NCBI RefSeq assembly: GCF_000379525.1
Contig: NZ_KB902491.1
Location: forward strand, 1 to 64,000
Length of the DNA: 64,000 bases
Direction of reading: 5' to 3'
Source: Lamprocystis purpurea DSM 4197
GTDB lineage: Bacteria > Pseudomonadota > Gammaproteobacteria > Chromatiales > Chromatiaceae
Both the position numbers and the translations under genes were made by a program. A model generated the notes under the pieces. That model saw only the letters and a list, made by a program, of their open reading frames with translations. It made no database searches and had not been told where the DNA came from. Of the stretch, positions 36,718 through 46,548 are shown piece after piece; within the stretch, counting starts at the first letter, position 1; each line of letters starts with the position of its first letter.

Positions 36718-37191
36718 CTAAAGCCCGGCGACCTTCGGGTATTCGCCGATCATGTTCAGGGCCACGGACAGGATCTTGTCGGCCTCATCCTTCATCTTGG
36801 AGAGCGATGGGAAACCGAAACGGTGCACATCGCGCAAGGTCCGATCCATGACGACCAGCCGGCCGACGGTGATCAGTGCCCGGCCGAACCCCTCATGGGT
36901 GAGGTTCAGCATGGGCACGGCCATGAGTCCGCATTCCTTCTCGATCATCGCGGAGATCGCGTTGTAGAACGCCTTGACCCGCGCCAGCACGATTTCGTCC
37001 GGGTCGCCGATGATGGGGATCTCGCGCTTCTTTTCCTTGGTGAGGACGAAGGGCTCCAGGATGCGCTCCACCGGCCAACTGTCGAAGGTGCCGTAGCTGT
37101 CGATGGCCCGCATCTGGCGCACCATCTCCACGGCAAAGTCGGTCTTCAGGACCGGGTCGTTCTCCGTCACTGCGGCAACTGCCACGCTCAT
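36718..37191 (-). CDS. NifX-associated protein, DUF269
   Basis: 157 residues from ATG 37191. Motifs FAVEMVRQMRAIDSYGTFDSWP, IPIIGDPDEIVLARVKAFYNAI and MPMLNLTHEGFGRALITVGRLVVMD (given here in parts) are characteristic of DUF269 (PF03270), which follows nifX in Azotobacter-type clusters. It lies 214 bp after nifX, with a palindromic element in that gap, and 27 bp before DUF683. Thought to assist FeMo-cofactor maturation. Confidence 0.92.
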   Translation of the reverse strand: MSVAVAAVTENDPVLKTDFAVEMVRQMRAIDSYGTFDSWPVERILEPFVLTKEKKREIPIIGDPDEIVLARVKAFYNAISAMIEKECGLMAVPMLNLTHEGFGRALITVGRLVVMDRTLRDVHRFGFPSLSKMKDEADKILSVALNMIGEYPKVAGL

Positions 37192-37300
37192 TGGTTGGCC
37201 TCGCGTCTTTTGTTGAGTTTGAAATCTGTTGAAAACGAATGCGTGATGTCCGGGCAGCGGACGGGCCTCGATCAAGATTCCGGCCACTTGGGCTCGCCGG

Positions 37301-37359
37301 GTGCGTAGTCAGGCCATCCTGGCCTGACACCGTCAGGGCTGGAAGCCCTGACTACGCAC
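37301..37359. repeat. 59-bp cruciform-like palindromic element inside the nif operon
   Basis: Outer arms GTGCGTAGTCAG (37301-37312) and its complement (37348-37359) enclose two inner hairpins: GTCAGGCCA-TCC-TGGCCTGAC (37308-37328) and GTCAGGGCT-GGA-AGCCCTGAC (37332-37352). All arms are perfect. It lies in the 214-bp gap between nifX and the DUF269 gene and may attenuate, process or protect the transcript, or be a REP-type repeat. Confidence 0.75.
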
Positions 37360-37405
37360 GCCGCTGGCCGGGATTACGATCAAGGCCAGCGGCCCGACCC
37401 ATGAC

Positions 37406-37894
37406 TTACTCGCTCCAGCCCTCCGACTCCATCGCATCGAAGCGCTGCTCATCGCGCGGCCGCTGCCGTGCCTCGAGCGCCCGCGCCAACCAGGACGAAG
37501 GTCCGGCCCGCAGTTCTTCCTGGAGGGTCTCGATCAGGTCGCTCACCCTGGCGTCGGGAGTGACCTTGATCGGCTGTATCCCTCTGGCCCTTAACTGATT
37601 CACCGCCGACGACCCGACTGCCTGGCAGTAGATGGCGATGCAGCCATCCAATGCGGTGAACTTCGCGGCCAGCTTATCCTCGTTGCCGTCCATGACCATC
37701 CGATCGAATTGAGTGACTTCCACCAAGTGAGAGCTGTCGGGGTCAATGGCATAGACCGCAAAGGACACGGCCGCACCGAAGTGTTGATCGACATGACGCA
37801 TATCGCCGGTGGCAAAGGCAACCTGGACTGTTGTCTTGTCATCCATCGTATTGGCCCCGTTAGTCACAATCTTGAGACGTCGTTCCACTGTCAT
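37406..37894 (-). CDS. nifX: NifX, FeMo-cofactor precursor carrier
   Basis: 162 residues from ATG 37894. VQVAFATGDMRHVDQHFGAA, FAVYAIDP, DGCIAIYCQAVGSSAVNQL and RGIQPIKV are the NifX/NafY dinitrogenase-cofactor-binding fold, with the conserved His-rich VDQHFG. It carries NifB-co and VK-cluster between NifB and NifEN. Lies 99 bp after nifN. Confidence 0.93.
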   Translation of the reverse strand: MTVERRLKIVTNGANTMDDKTTVQVAFATGDMRHVDQHFGAAVSFAVYAIDPDSSHLVEVTQFDRMVMDGNEDKLAAKFTALDGCIAIYCQAVGSSAVNQLRARGIQPIKVTPDARVSDLIETLQEELRAGPSSWLARALEARQRPRDEQRFDAMESEGWSE

Positions 37895-37993
37895 TGCATT
37901 CGCCCTGGCTGCTGTGATCCCACCTGGACCTTGATCATCGTTCCGGCCCTCGGGTGGACAAGCGACAGCGCCGTCCACCCCGGCTGCGTCTGA

Positions 37994-39382
37994 CTAATGC
38001 GTGTGTTGCCGCGGCTCGTCCGGCCGTGGCGACAGGCGGGAGTAATAGGGATGGATCTCACCGCGCTCCAACGTCAACAGCAGGTTGGCCAGGTCGAACA
38101 ATGCGGTACGCGCACCCTGATAGCCGATCCAGGTCCGCTGATAGCCGCCGACCCGGTCGTATTGGGGAAAGCCGGCACGCAGGAGCGGGATATCCAGGCG
38201 CTGCGCCGTGTGCACCGCATGGGAACTGCCGATCAGGATTTCAGCTTCGCGTTCGCGGGCCATCGACTCCAAATCTTCCAGATCGCCGATGGCCACCCGG
38301 TCGCAGCACACGTGTTCCAATGCCGGAGCCGTGGCCGGGGCCACCACCGCAACGGTCTCGGCCCCGACGCCCGCAAGGAATTGGCTGAACCCGATCAGCA
38401 GATCCGCGTCCGCGGCGATGGCGACACGGGTCAGCCCGAGCATGAAATGACAGTCGAGCATGGCGTCCTGGAGTTGCGCACGCTGCCGCTCGACACGCTC
38501 CGGTACCGGATTGCCTGAAATCGCGATCAGGGTCTGCACCAGCGCATCGACGGCAGTCAGACCCATCAGGTGCTGGAAGCGATGCTCGGGGACCCCGGTG
38601 CGGGCTTTCAGCAGGTCCGCCGCCGCGTCCATCGAGGCGCCGATCACCAGCGTCGCCGCCGCGTCGCCCAGGGTCGCCAGCTCGTTCACCAAGGCGCCGC
38701 CGATGGTGAGCGGATTGAACTCCTCTTCCGGCAGGTGCCCGTCGAGCGAATCGGAGAGGTCCGGCAGGACGACCGGACGCAGCCCGAAGGATTCGATCAG
38801 CTCTTTCAGATGTTCCAGATCGCCTGGTGTCAGGGCGGAGCCGGCCAGCACATTGACCTGGCGGCGCCGCCGGCCGGGCTTGGTGCCGGCGGTCGCGGCG
38901 TCCGGCACCAGGTCGTCGATGATGGCGCGCACGGCCAGTGCGAATCCGGATTCCATACAGCCGGTGAAGTCCGGCGTGGAGACCGCCACGATCGGAATCG
39001 CATCGTACTGCGGGTACTTGGCGCGAAACTCGCGCACGGCCATGTGGATGTCCGTTCCCTGAGTCTCCGCCAATCCGGTGGTCGGCACCCCGATCAGGTC
39101 CGGCTGGCTCTTTTCGCACAGGACCCGCAATCCCTCCACCACGTTCTCGTTGGCGCCCATGATGGCGCTCACCTGCTCCATGGCGGTGGACTGGATCGGA
39201 ATCGGCTCACGGAAGTGACGCACGAAGAACACCTTGCCGAACGCCGTGCAGCCCTGTGAGCCGTGCAGCATCGGAATCGCCCGACGGAACCCCAGAAAGG
39301 CGAGGGCGGCGCCCAGGGTCGCGCTGGTCTTCAGCGGGTTGACCGAGAGTGCTTTGGTGCGCTTGAGGATTTCTGGTTTCAT
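37994..39382 (-). CDS. nifN: Nitrogenase cofactor scaffold subunit NifN
   Basis: 462 residues from ATG 39382. [41 protein letters not shown] (Cys ligand in GSQGCTAF), [28 protein letters not shown] and [21 protein letters not shown] are typical of NifN. With NifE it forms the scaffold on which the FeMo-cofactor precursor is matured. Starts 4 bp after nifE. Confidence 0.95.
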   Translation of the reverse strand: MKPEILKRTKALSVNPLKTSATLGAALAFLGFRRAIPMLHGSQGCTAFGKVFFVRHFREPIPIQSTAMEQVSAIMGANENVVEGLRVLCEKSQPDLIGVPTTGLAETQGTDIHMAVREFRAKYPQYDAIPIVAVSTPDFTGCMESGFALAVRAIIDDLVPDAATAGTKPGRRRRQVNVLAGSALTPGDLEHLKELIESFGLRPVVLPDLSDSLDGHLPEEEFNPLTIGGALVNELATLGDAAATLVIGASMDAAADLLKARTGVPEHRFQHLMGLTAVDALVQTLIAISGNPVPERVERQRAQLQDAMLDCHFMLGLTRVAIAADADLLIGFSQFLAGVGAETVAVVAPATAPALEHVCCDRVAIGDLEDLESMAREREAEILIGSSHAVHTAQRLDIPLLRAGFPQYDRVGGYQRTWIGYQGARTALFDLANLLLTLERGEIHPYYSRLSPRPDEPRQHTH

Positions 39383-39386
39383 GACG

Positions 39387-40862
39387 TCAGGCACGGGCCA
39401 CCTCCGCGGCGGATGCGTCGTCCGCATCCGCGATGATGGATTCGGCAGCGGTGTCGGCCGCGGCGTGGACAGCGGACCCGCCGATGGCCCAGGGCGCCGG
39501 TCGGCGTACCGCGTCCCAGATCGGGCTCTCGATCGTCAGGCAGAGCTGCTTCGCCAGTTCCAGCATGCCGACATAGCCCTCGTAGCCGAATTCACGCTCC
39601 TGATTGATATCGAGGAAGGGAATACGCGCCTTGAGCGCCGTGTAAAGATTGCGCCCGCCGGCGATGAGACAGTCGACTCGCTGTTCGTGCACGATCTTGA
39701 TCAGGGCACGCGGGTTACCATCGTCGATCATCACCGCATCCTCGCCCATCAGGGCGCGGATGCGCGCCTTGTCCTCCTCCGTGGACTTCTTGGTGCCGGT
39801 CGCGACCACGCTCATGCCCAAATCCTGCAAGGCGGAGACGATGGACCAGGACTTGACCCCGCCGGTATAGAGCAGCACCCGCTTGCCCTTGAGCCGGGCG
39901 CGCCAGGGTTCGAGCCGCGCGTTGATGGCCGCTTCCTCGCGGGCGATCACCGCCTCGGTTCGTGCGGTCAGGTCGGGGTCCGCGATGATGCGTGCAAAGT
40001 CGCGCAAGGCCTGGGACACGTCCGCGACGCCGTAAAAACTGCCTTCGAACCAGGGCGTCCCGTAAGTCGCTTCGAGCTTGCGGGCGACGTTGATCATCGC
40101 CTTGGAGCAGACCATCATATTGACCTGCGAGCGGTGCATGGTCTGCACGTCCCGAAAGCGGGCATCTCCCGACAGGGTGCAGAGCACGCGCAGACCCAAC
40201 TCATCGAAGAGCGGCAGCACATGCCATTGCTCGCCCGCGATGTTGTATTCACCGACCAGGGCGATGTCGTGCACCTTGAAGTCCGGACGCTCGATCCCCG
40301 CGGGCACCGGATCGGGCTCCCGGGTTCCGCAGACATACTTGACCATCGCCTCGCCGGCGATGCGGTTACCCAGGTTCTTGGTCCCATAGAAACCGGCCGC
40401 GTCCACCGGCACCACCGGCGTCCCCCAGCGGGCCTGGGCCTGCTTGCACACCGCTTCGATATCGTCGCCGATCATGGCCGGAATGCAGGTGTTGTAGACG
40501 AAGACCGCCGCCGGCCGATAGGAGTCGATGGCTTGTTTGATGGCATGGAACAGGCGCTTTTCGCCCCGGCCCATGATCACGTCCTGCTCAGTCAGATCCG
40601 TGGTCATGCCGATCTTGAACAACGTCGGGCCGGACGAGCGGGTGCCGCGGCTGTCCCAGGAACTCCCGGCACAGGCGATGGAGCCGTGCACGATATGCGC
40701 CACGTCGGCGATCGGCAACAGGGCGATCTGGGCGCCGTCGAAGGCGCAACCGCCCGCGGTGGCCCCCGGCTTGGGCTTCGAGCAGCCGGCCTTGGCTTTC
40801 TGATTGTGCGCGCAGGCCGGCTCGTCGAGCAGGGCGGCGATGTCTTTGCGATTCATGGACAC
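39387..40862 (-). CDS. nifE: Nitrogenase cofactor scaffold subunit NifE
   Basis: 491 residues from GTG 40862, 9 nt after GGAG; ATG 40856 is an alternative. Cys-containing N-terminal motifs ([27 protein letters not shown]), [26 protein letters not shown] and [10 protein letters not shown]-like cofactor-region sequence ([13 protein letters not shown]) are conserved NifE features. First gene of the nifENX operon, preceded by a sigma-54 promoter and NifA site. Confidence 0.95.
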   Translation of the reverse strand: MSMNRKDIAALLDEPACAHNQKAKAGCSKPKPGATAGGCAFDGAQIALLPIADVAHIVHGSIACAGSSWDSRGTRSSGPTLFKIGMTTDLTEQDVIMGRGEKRLFHAIKQAIDSYRPAAVFVYNTCIPAMIGDDIEAVCKQAQARWGTPVVPVDAAGFYGTKNLGNRIAGEAMVKYVCGTREPDPVPAGIERPDFKVHDIALVGEYNIAGEQWHVLPLFDELGLRVLCTLSGDARFRDVQTMHRSQVNMMVCSKAMINVARKLEATYGTPWFEGSFYGVADVSQALRDFARIIADPDLTARTEAVIAREEAAINARLEPWRARLKGKRVLLYTGGVKSWSIVSALQDLGMSVVATGTKKSTEEDKARIRALMGEDAVMIDDGNPRALIKIVHEQRVDCLIAGGRNLYTALKARIPFLDINQEREFGYEGYVGMLELAKQLCLTIESPIWDAVRRPAPWAIGGSAVHAAADTAAESIIADADDASAAEVARA

Positions 40863-40907
40863 TGCCGGTGTCTCCGGTGTGGGGTGTCTTAAGTTTGCGA
40901 TAGCTCA

Positions 40908-40923
40908 TGCAGACTTTGTGCCA
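40908..40923 (-). promoter_or_regulatory. Sigma-54 promoter of the nifENX operon
   Basis: On the minus strand TGGCAC-AAAGT-CTGCA fits the -24/-12 consensus with correct spacing and intact GG and GC. Transcription would begin about 35 nt before the nifE start. Together with the NifA site upstream this is a standard nif promoter. Confidence 0.75.
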
Positions 40924-40968
40924 ATATATAAATGATTGTCTTATATGAGGCGTCTGCGCGATGGGGTC

Positions 40969-40984
40969 TGTCGTGTCTGCGACA
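40969..40984 (-). promoter_or_regulatory. NifA upstream activator sequence
   Basis: TGT-CGTGTCTGCG-ACA matches the TGT-N10-ACA NifA site exactly and lies about 46 bp upstream of the -24 element of nifE. Half sites TGTCG and CGACA are themselves inverted. Confidence 0.7.
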
Positions 40985-41238
40985 AAAGCGGGGTGGTGGA
41001 GGATCGGTTACAGTGGGCGCGAGCGGCGTGCGCACCAGTCATCAGGTTGCAGCCGCAAAGCTGCCCGGCAAGTGCGGCTTACGCTAAGGATTTTGTCCTA
41101 AAATAGGTGGCGCAGGTGACTGCCGGCACTCGATACAGGCGTCTAGACATGACATCAGAACCTGGATCCCGTTTCCTGGCGACAGCGATTCCCGGTCCAC
41201 ATTGGCGCGGTTCTCGGTAGTTGGTCTTGTCTCACCCC
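40985..41238. other. Intergenic region between nifE and the conflict-type locus
   Basis: No gene or clear promoter for the plus-strand gene at 41239 is seen. A small AGGA-TTTTG-TCCT stem is present near 41084-41096. The region marks the boundary between the metabolic genes and the unusual cluster to the right. Confidence 0.4.
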
Positions 41239-43647
41239 ATGCCCCTTGTTCACACTCCACTGATGCTTACTTGGGCTTTGGTTCCGGGGCAGGGCGGACT
41301 TGATGGTGATCCGGTGGTCGGCACGGTACCGCCGGAAGTTGCAACCGTGTTGACGCGCTGGCTCCAGCCGGACCCCAATCAGCAGGATAGTACCGAGTAC
41401 CTGGGCTGGGCATGTCTCCCCGCTGGGGACTATTACTGGGTGGGGTGTTGCCAAGGCGCTGGTGGATCACTGGAGAAGGGTGTAACCGTGAACGTTGCGG
41501 GTTGGCCCCTCGACGGCTGCGATGAGACCTTCGATCCTGGTGCCTGCTTGGGCAATCGAGTCGCCGTTACTTCCGGTTCACCCGCGAGGGTCGACTGTGA
41601 AAGGCCGCCGGTCGCCTCGGACGAACCTTTGCGTAACCTGGCGGTGGAGTTGCTCACGCATCTTGTCGATGGCATGGTCCGGGGTTGCCCCGTATTGGTG
41701 GCCACGACAAAGGAGTTGCTCTGCCTGGGCCCCAGCCTCGATTTCTTGGTGACCGCAGCCGCCTTTGCCAGGGCGGGGCTTCCGACCCGGTTGCGGCAGC
41801 GTTGCCGGGTGCGCATCCCGAGTCAAAATCCCGGACGGTTTCTCGGTGCGGAAGGGGCCGACCTTCTGGTGATCCCAACCGATCAGACCGAGCCAGCCCT
41901 GATCGCTTGTCGGGACGCGACGATCCTGGATCGTCGCGGGGTTCGCCAGGTGGGGAGCGAACCTGCCCCGACGGCGCGGGCCTATGCCCTCGCGGTGTGG
42001 GAGGAAGCGACCCGTTTTCCCCAAGGCTTAACCGCCTTCGGCGCGCGCTTCGACCGGCTATGGGACGGCGCCTGGCCGCTGCCCCAGTCACTGGTCGACC
42101 TGATCCCGACCGTCTTCAAGCTCGGTGTAGCACTGCACGGGAGCCCTCAGCAGCGCGCCAATCTCTTTGCCAACCACCTAATCGAGAGAGCCAAGAACGC
42201 CGAACTGCCCTGGCGGCTGCTGATCTCGGACGACGAGTGGCGGACTTTCCCGGAGGACCGTTTGACGGCCTATCTCCTGCGCGAGCCCGGCGGGCTGACC
42301 GCTGGCGAGTTGGCGCTGCAACGCGCGATCGAAGGGACCTTCGGCGTCGGTGGGGTTCGCATCGATTCAGGTGTCCACTCCTGGTGGGACCGCGAGGACG
42401 CGGCTAAACGCTCTCGTCTTTTGACGTTGGCAAGAAGTACACCGACCCTGATTTCACCCACCCTCATGGCCAGCCTGTTCGGCGGCCTGAGCTTGGCCAC
42501 CTTGCTTGGCGACGGCCCCGTCTCGGGGCTCCTCGCGGCGGAGCTCGACGCCGGTACCCTGGGGCGCCGCGCGACAGAGGCGGCGACCTTGACCTTCTTA
42601 GCCGCGGATGCCGCAGTGACCGGGATCCTGTGTCGGGCCGCACGTCGCGGGCTCCTCGATCTCTCCTGGATTGCCCGCGTCATCGAGCACGGGGAACCGG
42701 CGACCATGAGCCAGGTGCTCCTGGGCCTGGCTTCTTACCCGGAAGAATCTGCTTCATGGGGTGAAACCACGGAGCGATTGATCGCCGCGGTGCGGGGCTT
42801 ACCGCAGGTGGATGGGGCCACAGTGCTGACCCTGGCCCGCATCGCTGAAGGAATCGACCCGGCGGTACACCCCGGGGTCTATTTTGGCCTGTTGGACCTG
42901 GTCTGCGCGGCCGAGCCCGCGCCGGGCGCCCTGTCCAGCCCACTCCTGGAGCGACTGTGGCCGCTCCTGGATGTGATTGGTGATCCCGTGGCCAGGCGCC
43001 GGGTCGCGGCGGAACTGCTCGGGGGGCACTGGACCTGCCCCGGCCCCGGTTTACTGATCGACACCAGCGGCACTCTGCGGCCGGCCTGGCTTCACACCCT
43101 ACCCGACCTACTTCTGGCCAGCCCGGAACTGATGGTCACTATGACCTTGAAGGAGTTGATCCGGATGCGGCCCGGCCGGAGGGGTGACCCCGCGCCCTGG
43201 GCAGCGGCCGTGACCAAGCGCTGGAGGGGCGACCCACCCACCGTCACCGATGCGCTAATCGCCGCCGACGCCTGGTACGACTGGCGACGGCACGCTGTCC
43301 TCGACCCGGGGGAGGGTCATCAGTCCGCCATGTCGTGGCTCGTCGCCCCCGCATGGGTCCATCACCGTGCGGCCGGCCCCGAGGGTTTACCGCCCCACTG
43401 GCACCGCGGTCATGGACGCGCTCCAGACCGCCGACCCCCCGAGTGCAACTGGGAAGCTTGGCGCCAGGTCATGATTGACCTGGATACCGGTCTCGCCGCG
43501 GTACACGTCCGATCGATCACGGCACCGCCGACCCATTGGCCTTGGATTTACTCAAGGGAGCAGGAACAGGTCGCTGACCTGGAGGCGCGATGTCTCGACA
43601 CGGAAGGCCGGGACTGGCTGCGGCAGGCTGCCGCCAGGGACACCTGA
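41239..43647 (+). CDS. Large uncharacterised protein, possible GTPase-associated (GAP1-like)
   Basis: 802 residues from ATG 41239 (ATG 41263 is also possible; neither has a good ribosome site). The N-terminal 350 residues alternate strands and helices (TWALVPGQGGLDGDPVVG, DYYWVGCCQGAGGSLEKG, LLVIPTDQTEPALIACRD) and have a stretch (ELLTHLVDGMVRGCPVL to LPTRLRQRCRVRIPSQ) whose pattern recalls the shared domain of the proteins at 45094 and 46545. The C-terminal half is helical with repeats of LxxLARxxxx type. No transmembrane segment or catalytic motif is evident. It resembles the GTPase-associated protein class described in NTP-dependent conflict systems, but this is a pattern judgement. Confidence 0.6.
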   Translation: MPLVHTPLMLTWALVPGQGGLDGDPVVGTVPPEVATVLTRWLQPDPNQQDSTEYLGWACLPAGDYYWVGCCQGAGGSLEKGVTVNVAGWPLDGCDETFDPGACLGNRVAVTSGSPARVDCERPPVASDEPLRNLAVELLTHLVDGMVRGCPVLVATTKELLCLGPSLDFLVTAAAFARAGLPTRLRQRCRVRIPSQNPGRFLGAEGADLLVIPTDQTEPALIACRDATILDRRGVRQVGSEPAPTARAYALAVWEEATRFPQGLTAFGARFDRLWDGAWPLPQSLVDLIPTVFKLGVALHGSPQQRANLFANHLIERAKNAELPWRLLISDDEWRTFPEDRLTAYLLREPGGLTAGELALQRAIEGTFGVGGVRIDSGVHSWWDREDAAKRSRLLTLARSTPTLISPTLMASLFGGLSLATLLGDGPVSGLLAAELDAGTLGRRATEAATLTFLAADAAVTGILCRAARRGLLDLSWIARVIEHGEPATMSQVLLGLASYPEESASWGETTERLIAAVRGLPQVDGATVLTLARIAEGIDPAVHPGVYFGLLDLVCAAEPAPGALSSPLLERLWPLLDVIGDPVARRRVAAELLGGHWTCPGPGLLIDTSGTLRPAWLHTLPDLLLASPELMVTMTLKELIRMRPGRRGDPAPWAAAVTKRWRGDPPTVTDALIAADAWYDWRRHAVLDPGEGHQSAMSWLVAPAWVHHRAAGPEGLPPHWHRGHGRAPDRRPPECNWEAWRQVMIDLDTGLAAVHVRSITAPPTHWPWIYSREQEQVADLEARCLDTEGRDWLRQAAARDT

Positions 43648-43846
43648 AGCCACCGCGCCGGGGACGCAATTCCTCGCTGATGAGCGCAATGCTCTGGGCG
43701 CGGTTGCGGGTGTTCGGCGCGTATGCGGATGGTACCGGCCAACCGTGAAGTGACGGCGATGTGCCTGGTAGTCATGCGCGGGTCGTGATGGAATGATGTC
43801 TACCGGCGTCGCATGACCCGGCCGGAGCGAAACAACGAGCGTGGCT

Positions 43847-44953
43847 ATGACCGATCTGACGTACCTTGCCCTCAATGCCAAGGGGGCGGTGACCGCCCTG
43901 CCGCTGACCCCGACGGCAGGTGCCGAGGCGCGGCTGACCCTGACCGCCCTGCCGGGATCCGGGGGGCTGCACCTGGCGGTCCTGGACGGCGGCGCGGTGT
44001 GTCTGCGCTGCGAGATCCCCGCGGCGGACGAGGAAACGGTGGAGATTCGCTTAGGTGCTCTGCCGGGGCCGCGTTTCGCATTGGATACCGGGCCTCGGCT
44101 CGCGGTGGTACTGCCCGCTGAGGCCCGCTATGCCCCCCTCGACCCGATCCCCGCGCCGGTGGCGGGGCAACCCTGGGATATCGCGCTGGTCATCGACGGT
44201 ACCACCCGCATTCCGGATCCGTCGTCCCGGGATGGGCAGCGGCGCCCGTTGCTCGCCGACCCCGACCTCTGGCCCGCCATGGCGGGGCGCATCGCCGACT
44301 TGGTGGAGCGGTTGGCCCAGGGCTCGGGCGGGTCGAGTCGGGTGACGGTGCTGGCCTTCGGCGACGCGCCGCTCCCCGGGGTCTCGGACCCGGGGCTACA
44401 CCGGGGCGCTTATGTGTTGCGGTGGGGCCTCGCCGGCGATGGACATGGATTCACCCCGGTCGGGCGGGTCGATCTGACCCGAGTCTTGACCGATCTGCCG
44501 GACAGCCCGGGTGGCGATTTTACGGATGCCTTAGGGGACGCACTCTACGCGTGCAGCCAACTGCATTGGCGCACCCAGGCCCGGCGGCTGGTGGTTCTGT
44601 TCGGCGATTCGCCGGGCTATGCCCTCGCCGCACCGGTCCCGCGGGGCGGCAATGCCAGGGCCCGCCGCCACGATGTCGACATGGAGGCTAGACGCTTGCA
44701 CCGGGCGGGGGTGGAGATACTGACACTCTACCAAGCGCAGCCCTGGCCCACCGGGGGTGTCGGTGATCCCTTGACGGCGCAGCGGCGCGAGCTGGTCCGC
44801 CATGTCGTCGACCAGTATCTCCGCCTGGCCTCCGAGGCGCGTTTGGCGGCAATGGCGGAAACCTTCGATGTGGAGGCCGTCGCCGCGACCCTGCTCGAGC
44901 GCGATTATCCCTTGGCCCGCGGACCCTCCGTCGGCTGGGCTGGACCGCGGTGA
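43847..44953 (+). CDS. von Willebrand factor A-like domain protein
   Basis: 368 residues from ATG 43847 (GTG 43841 possible). An N-terminal beta domain (about 1-105) is followed by a vWA-type Rossmann domain starting WDIALVIDGTTRIP: Asp117 in D-G-T is the first metal-site motif, with Thr in place of one serine. LVVLFGDSPGYA is the later strand with an acidic residue, and GGDFTDALGDALYACS may supply the third motif. Soluble. It follows the 802-residue gene in the same direction and converges with the minus-strand operon. Confidence 0.75.
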   Translation: MTDLTYLALNAKGAVTALPLTPTAGAEARLTLTALPGSGGLHLAVLDGGAVCLRCEIPAADEETVEIRLGALPGPRFALDTGPRLAVVLPAEARYAPLDPIPAPVAGQPWDIALVIDGTTRIPDPSSRDGQRRPLLADPDLWPAMAGRIADLVERLAQGSGGSSRVTVLAFGDAPLPGVSDPGLHRGAYVLRWGLAGDGHGFTPVGRVDLTRVLTDLPDSPGGDFTDALGDALYACSQLHWRTQARRLVVLFGDSPGYALAAPVPRGGNARARRHDVDMEARRLHRAGVEILTLYQAQPWPTGGVGDPLTAQRRELVRHVVDQYLRLASEARLAAMAETFDVEAVAATLLERDYPLARGPSVGWAGPR

Positions 44954-45015
44954 CCGCTCGGCGGTTGTGCCGGGGGTCGCGACTGGCCGGGATTACCCTG
45001 CGCCCAGCAGCGTCT

Positions 45016-45095
45016 CAGTGATAGCATTCGGACGTGATAACCGGACAAGGGGCGGGTTTCAAACCCGCCCCTACACCAGGGTCTGTCTGGATATC
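45016..45095 (-). repeat. Dispersed palindromic repeat, copy B
   Basis: Reverse complement of this stretch matches 7608-7688: GATATCCAGAC, GTGTAGGGG, the identical GGGGCGGGTTT-G-AAACCCGCCCC palindrome, TTATCACGTCCGAA and ATCACTG, with one indel. It sits between convergent genes and just reaches the stop codon of the gene at 45094-46548, so it could serve as a bidirectional terminator. Confidence 0.8.
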
Positions 45096-46548
45096 AGGTA
45101 CCAAGGCTATCGCTGTCCGGCACTATTGCAGACGCTGCCAGGCAATCTTCGATCATGGCACGCAACGCCGGGGCGGTCTCGTCGAGGTCGCGCCACCGTG
45201 CGAGCCAGGCCCTGATTCGCATCCGGACGACCGCCCTTGGACAGCCGAGGCTCTGGTGCAGGATGCGGCGTAAACCGTCCTCGCCGTGCTTGCCGAGACT
45301 GGCCCCGATCCGTTTCGGGTGGCTGGCGAGTGCCGGGAGCAGCGCTGGGACCCAAGGACTCTGCGGCAGTCCGACGAGACTCAGGGTCTCGGGGTGGGGG
45401 AGGAAACACAGGGCCGCGGCGCGCAGTTGATCGACCTTGAGTCCCCAACCGCGTTCATCGGCCCAGTGTGGGCGATCCCCGGCGACTTGCGCAACCCAGC
45501 GGCATAGAGGATGTTGGCCGGGGCCGCCGGGCATCGCCAGGGGGCCGGTCACCTGACGCAGGATCCTGCGCAACTCCGCCATATCGAGCAGACGGCGGTG
45601 TGGGTCAGCCGTAAATTGGGCGAGGGTCGTCAATAGGGGGCTGACTTGACAACGCTGCGCCTTGAGGTTCGTACCCGTGCCTGGCCGTCGCTCCGCCAGG
45701 AGCGCGGGGTCCTGGGCGAGCAGGGCAGTGACCAAATGTTCGGCCAGTTCCAGGTGCTCCGATGCCACCGTGGCCGGAGGCCAGCCATGCCCCGTTGCGA
45801 TGACTACGAAGTCCCAGTTGCCTGCCAGATCCTCGGGGTCCAGGGCCTCGGCGGGCACCCATCCGGCCAGGGAGAGAGCGGACGCGGCCTGCGGCGGGAG
45901 CGGCAGCAACAGGGCCGCCAGTGCCTGCGGTCCCAAGGGACCGTCGGGTAATGCCAGGCATGCCGGCCGCACCCCGGACAGGATCTGAGCATAGAGGTTG
46001 CGCAGGCACTCCTGGGTGACTCGCTTGCCCAGTTCATCGAGCCCCTCGCCGATCGTCCGGGCCAGCCAGTCAGGACCCAGACCAGTCAGTTCCAGCGGAT
46101 CCAGGGGGAGGGCATAGTCCGGGTCGCCCCAGCGTCCAAGATGTTGGCGGTCCCGCCAGACCCAATGCTCCAGTCCGGTCGCGGCGGGCAACAGGGCCAA
46201 CGCCGCTAGTGGCGGCGGCACCCCGGGGAACGCTCGCCAGGCGAGGACCTGGCGCTCGAGAAACCCGCCGCGCCCGGCGGCATCCTGGGCACGACTCGGA
46301 TAATAGGCGGCGGCCAGGTAGCCCGGACCGAGCGCTCGCCATCCGGGTGTCCGGGCTGGCCGGTCCTCGGCCCCCAGACGCAGTGCCCGCGCGGGATCCC
46401 AGGCCCCCGCTGCAACGCCTGGGCTGCGCGCCAGCCAACGGAACTCGGGCGGACCGCTCTGGATCTTGCCCCAGATCCCGCGCTCGCAGGTCAGGTTCCA
46501 GGGCGGTGGGGCGGCACCCTGCAGCGCGGGCCAAGCGGGGAGGGTCAT
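45094..46548 (-). CDS. Paralogue of the N-terminal domain of the neighbouring GTPase
   Basis: 484 residues. Residues 1-260 line up with the N-terminal part of the 46545-48269 protein: CERGIWG/CERAVWG, YYPSRA/CYPSRA, FLERQVLAWR/LEKQLIEWR, LALLPAATGLEHWVW/LVLLPQAERLDDTIW and GPLGPQALAALLLPL/GPLSGAALAALLLPL. The C-terminal half is different and helical, and it has no P-loop. It is the last gene of the operon and overlaps the GTPase gene by 4 bp (ATGA). It may regulate or pair with the GTPase. Confidence 0.75.
   Translation of the reverse strand: MTLPAWPALQGAAPPPWNLTCERGIWGKIQSGPPEFRWLARSPGVAAGAWDPARALRLGAEDRPARTPGWRALGPGYLAAAYYPSRAQDAAGRGGFLERQVLAWRAFPGVPPPLAALALLPAATGLEHWVWRDRQHLGRWGDPDYALPLDPLELTGLGPDWLARTIGEGLDELGKRVTQECLRNLYAQILSGVRPACLALPDGPLGPQALAALLLPLPPQAASALSLAGWVPAEALDPEDLAGNWDFVVIATGHGWPPATVASEHLELAEHLVTALLAQDPALLAERRPGTGTNLKAQRCQVSPLLTTLAQFTADPHRRLLDMAELRRILRQVTGPLAMPGGPGQHPLCRWVAQVAGDRPHWADERGWGLKVDQLRAAALCFLPHPETLSLVGLPQSPWVPALLPALASHPKRIGASLGKHGEDGLRRILHQSLGCPRAVVRMRIRAWLARWRDLDETAPALRAMIEDCLAASAIVPDSDSLGT

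Noticed and set aside
37994-40892. Long antiparallel open frames over nifN and nifE, and similar ones over most high-GC genes
   Set aside because: They follow the third-position GC bias of the real genes on the other strand and show no domain motifs.
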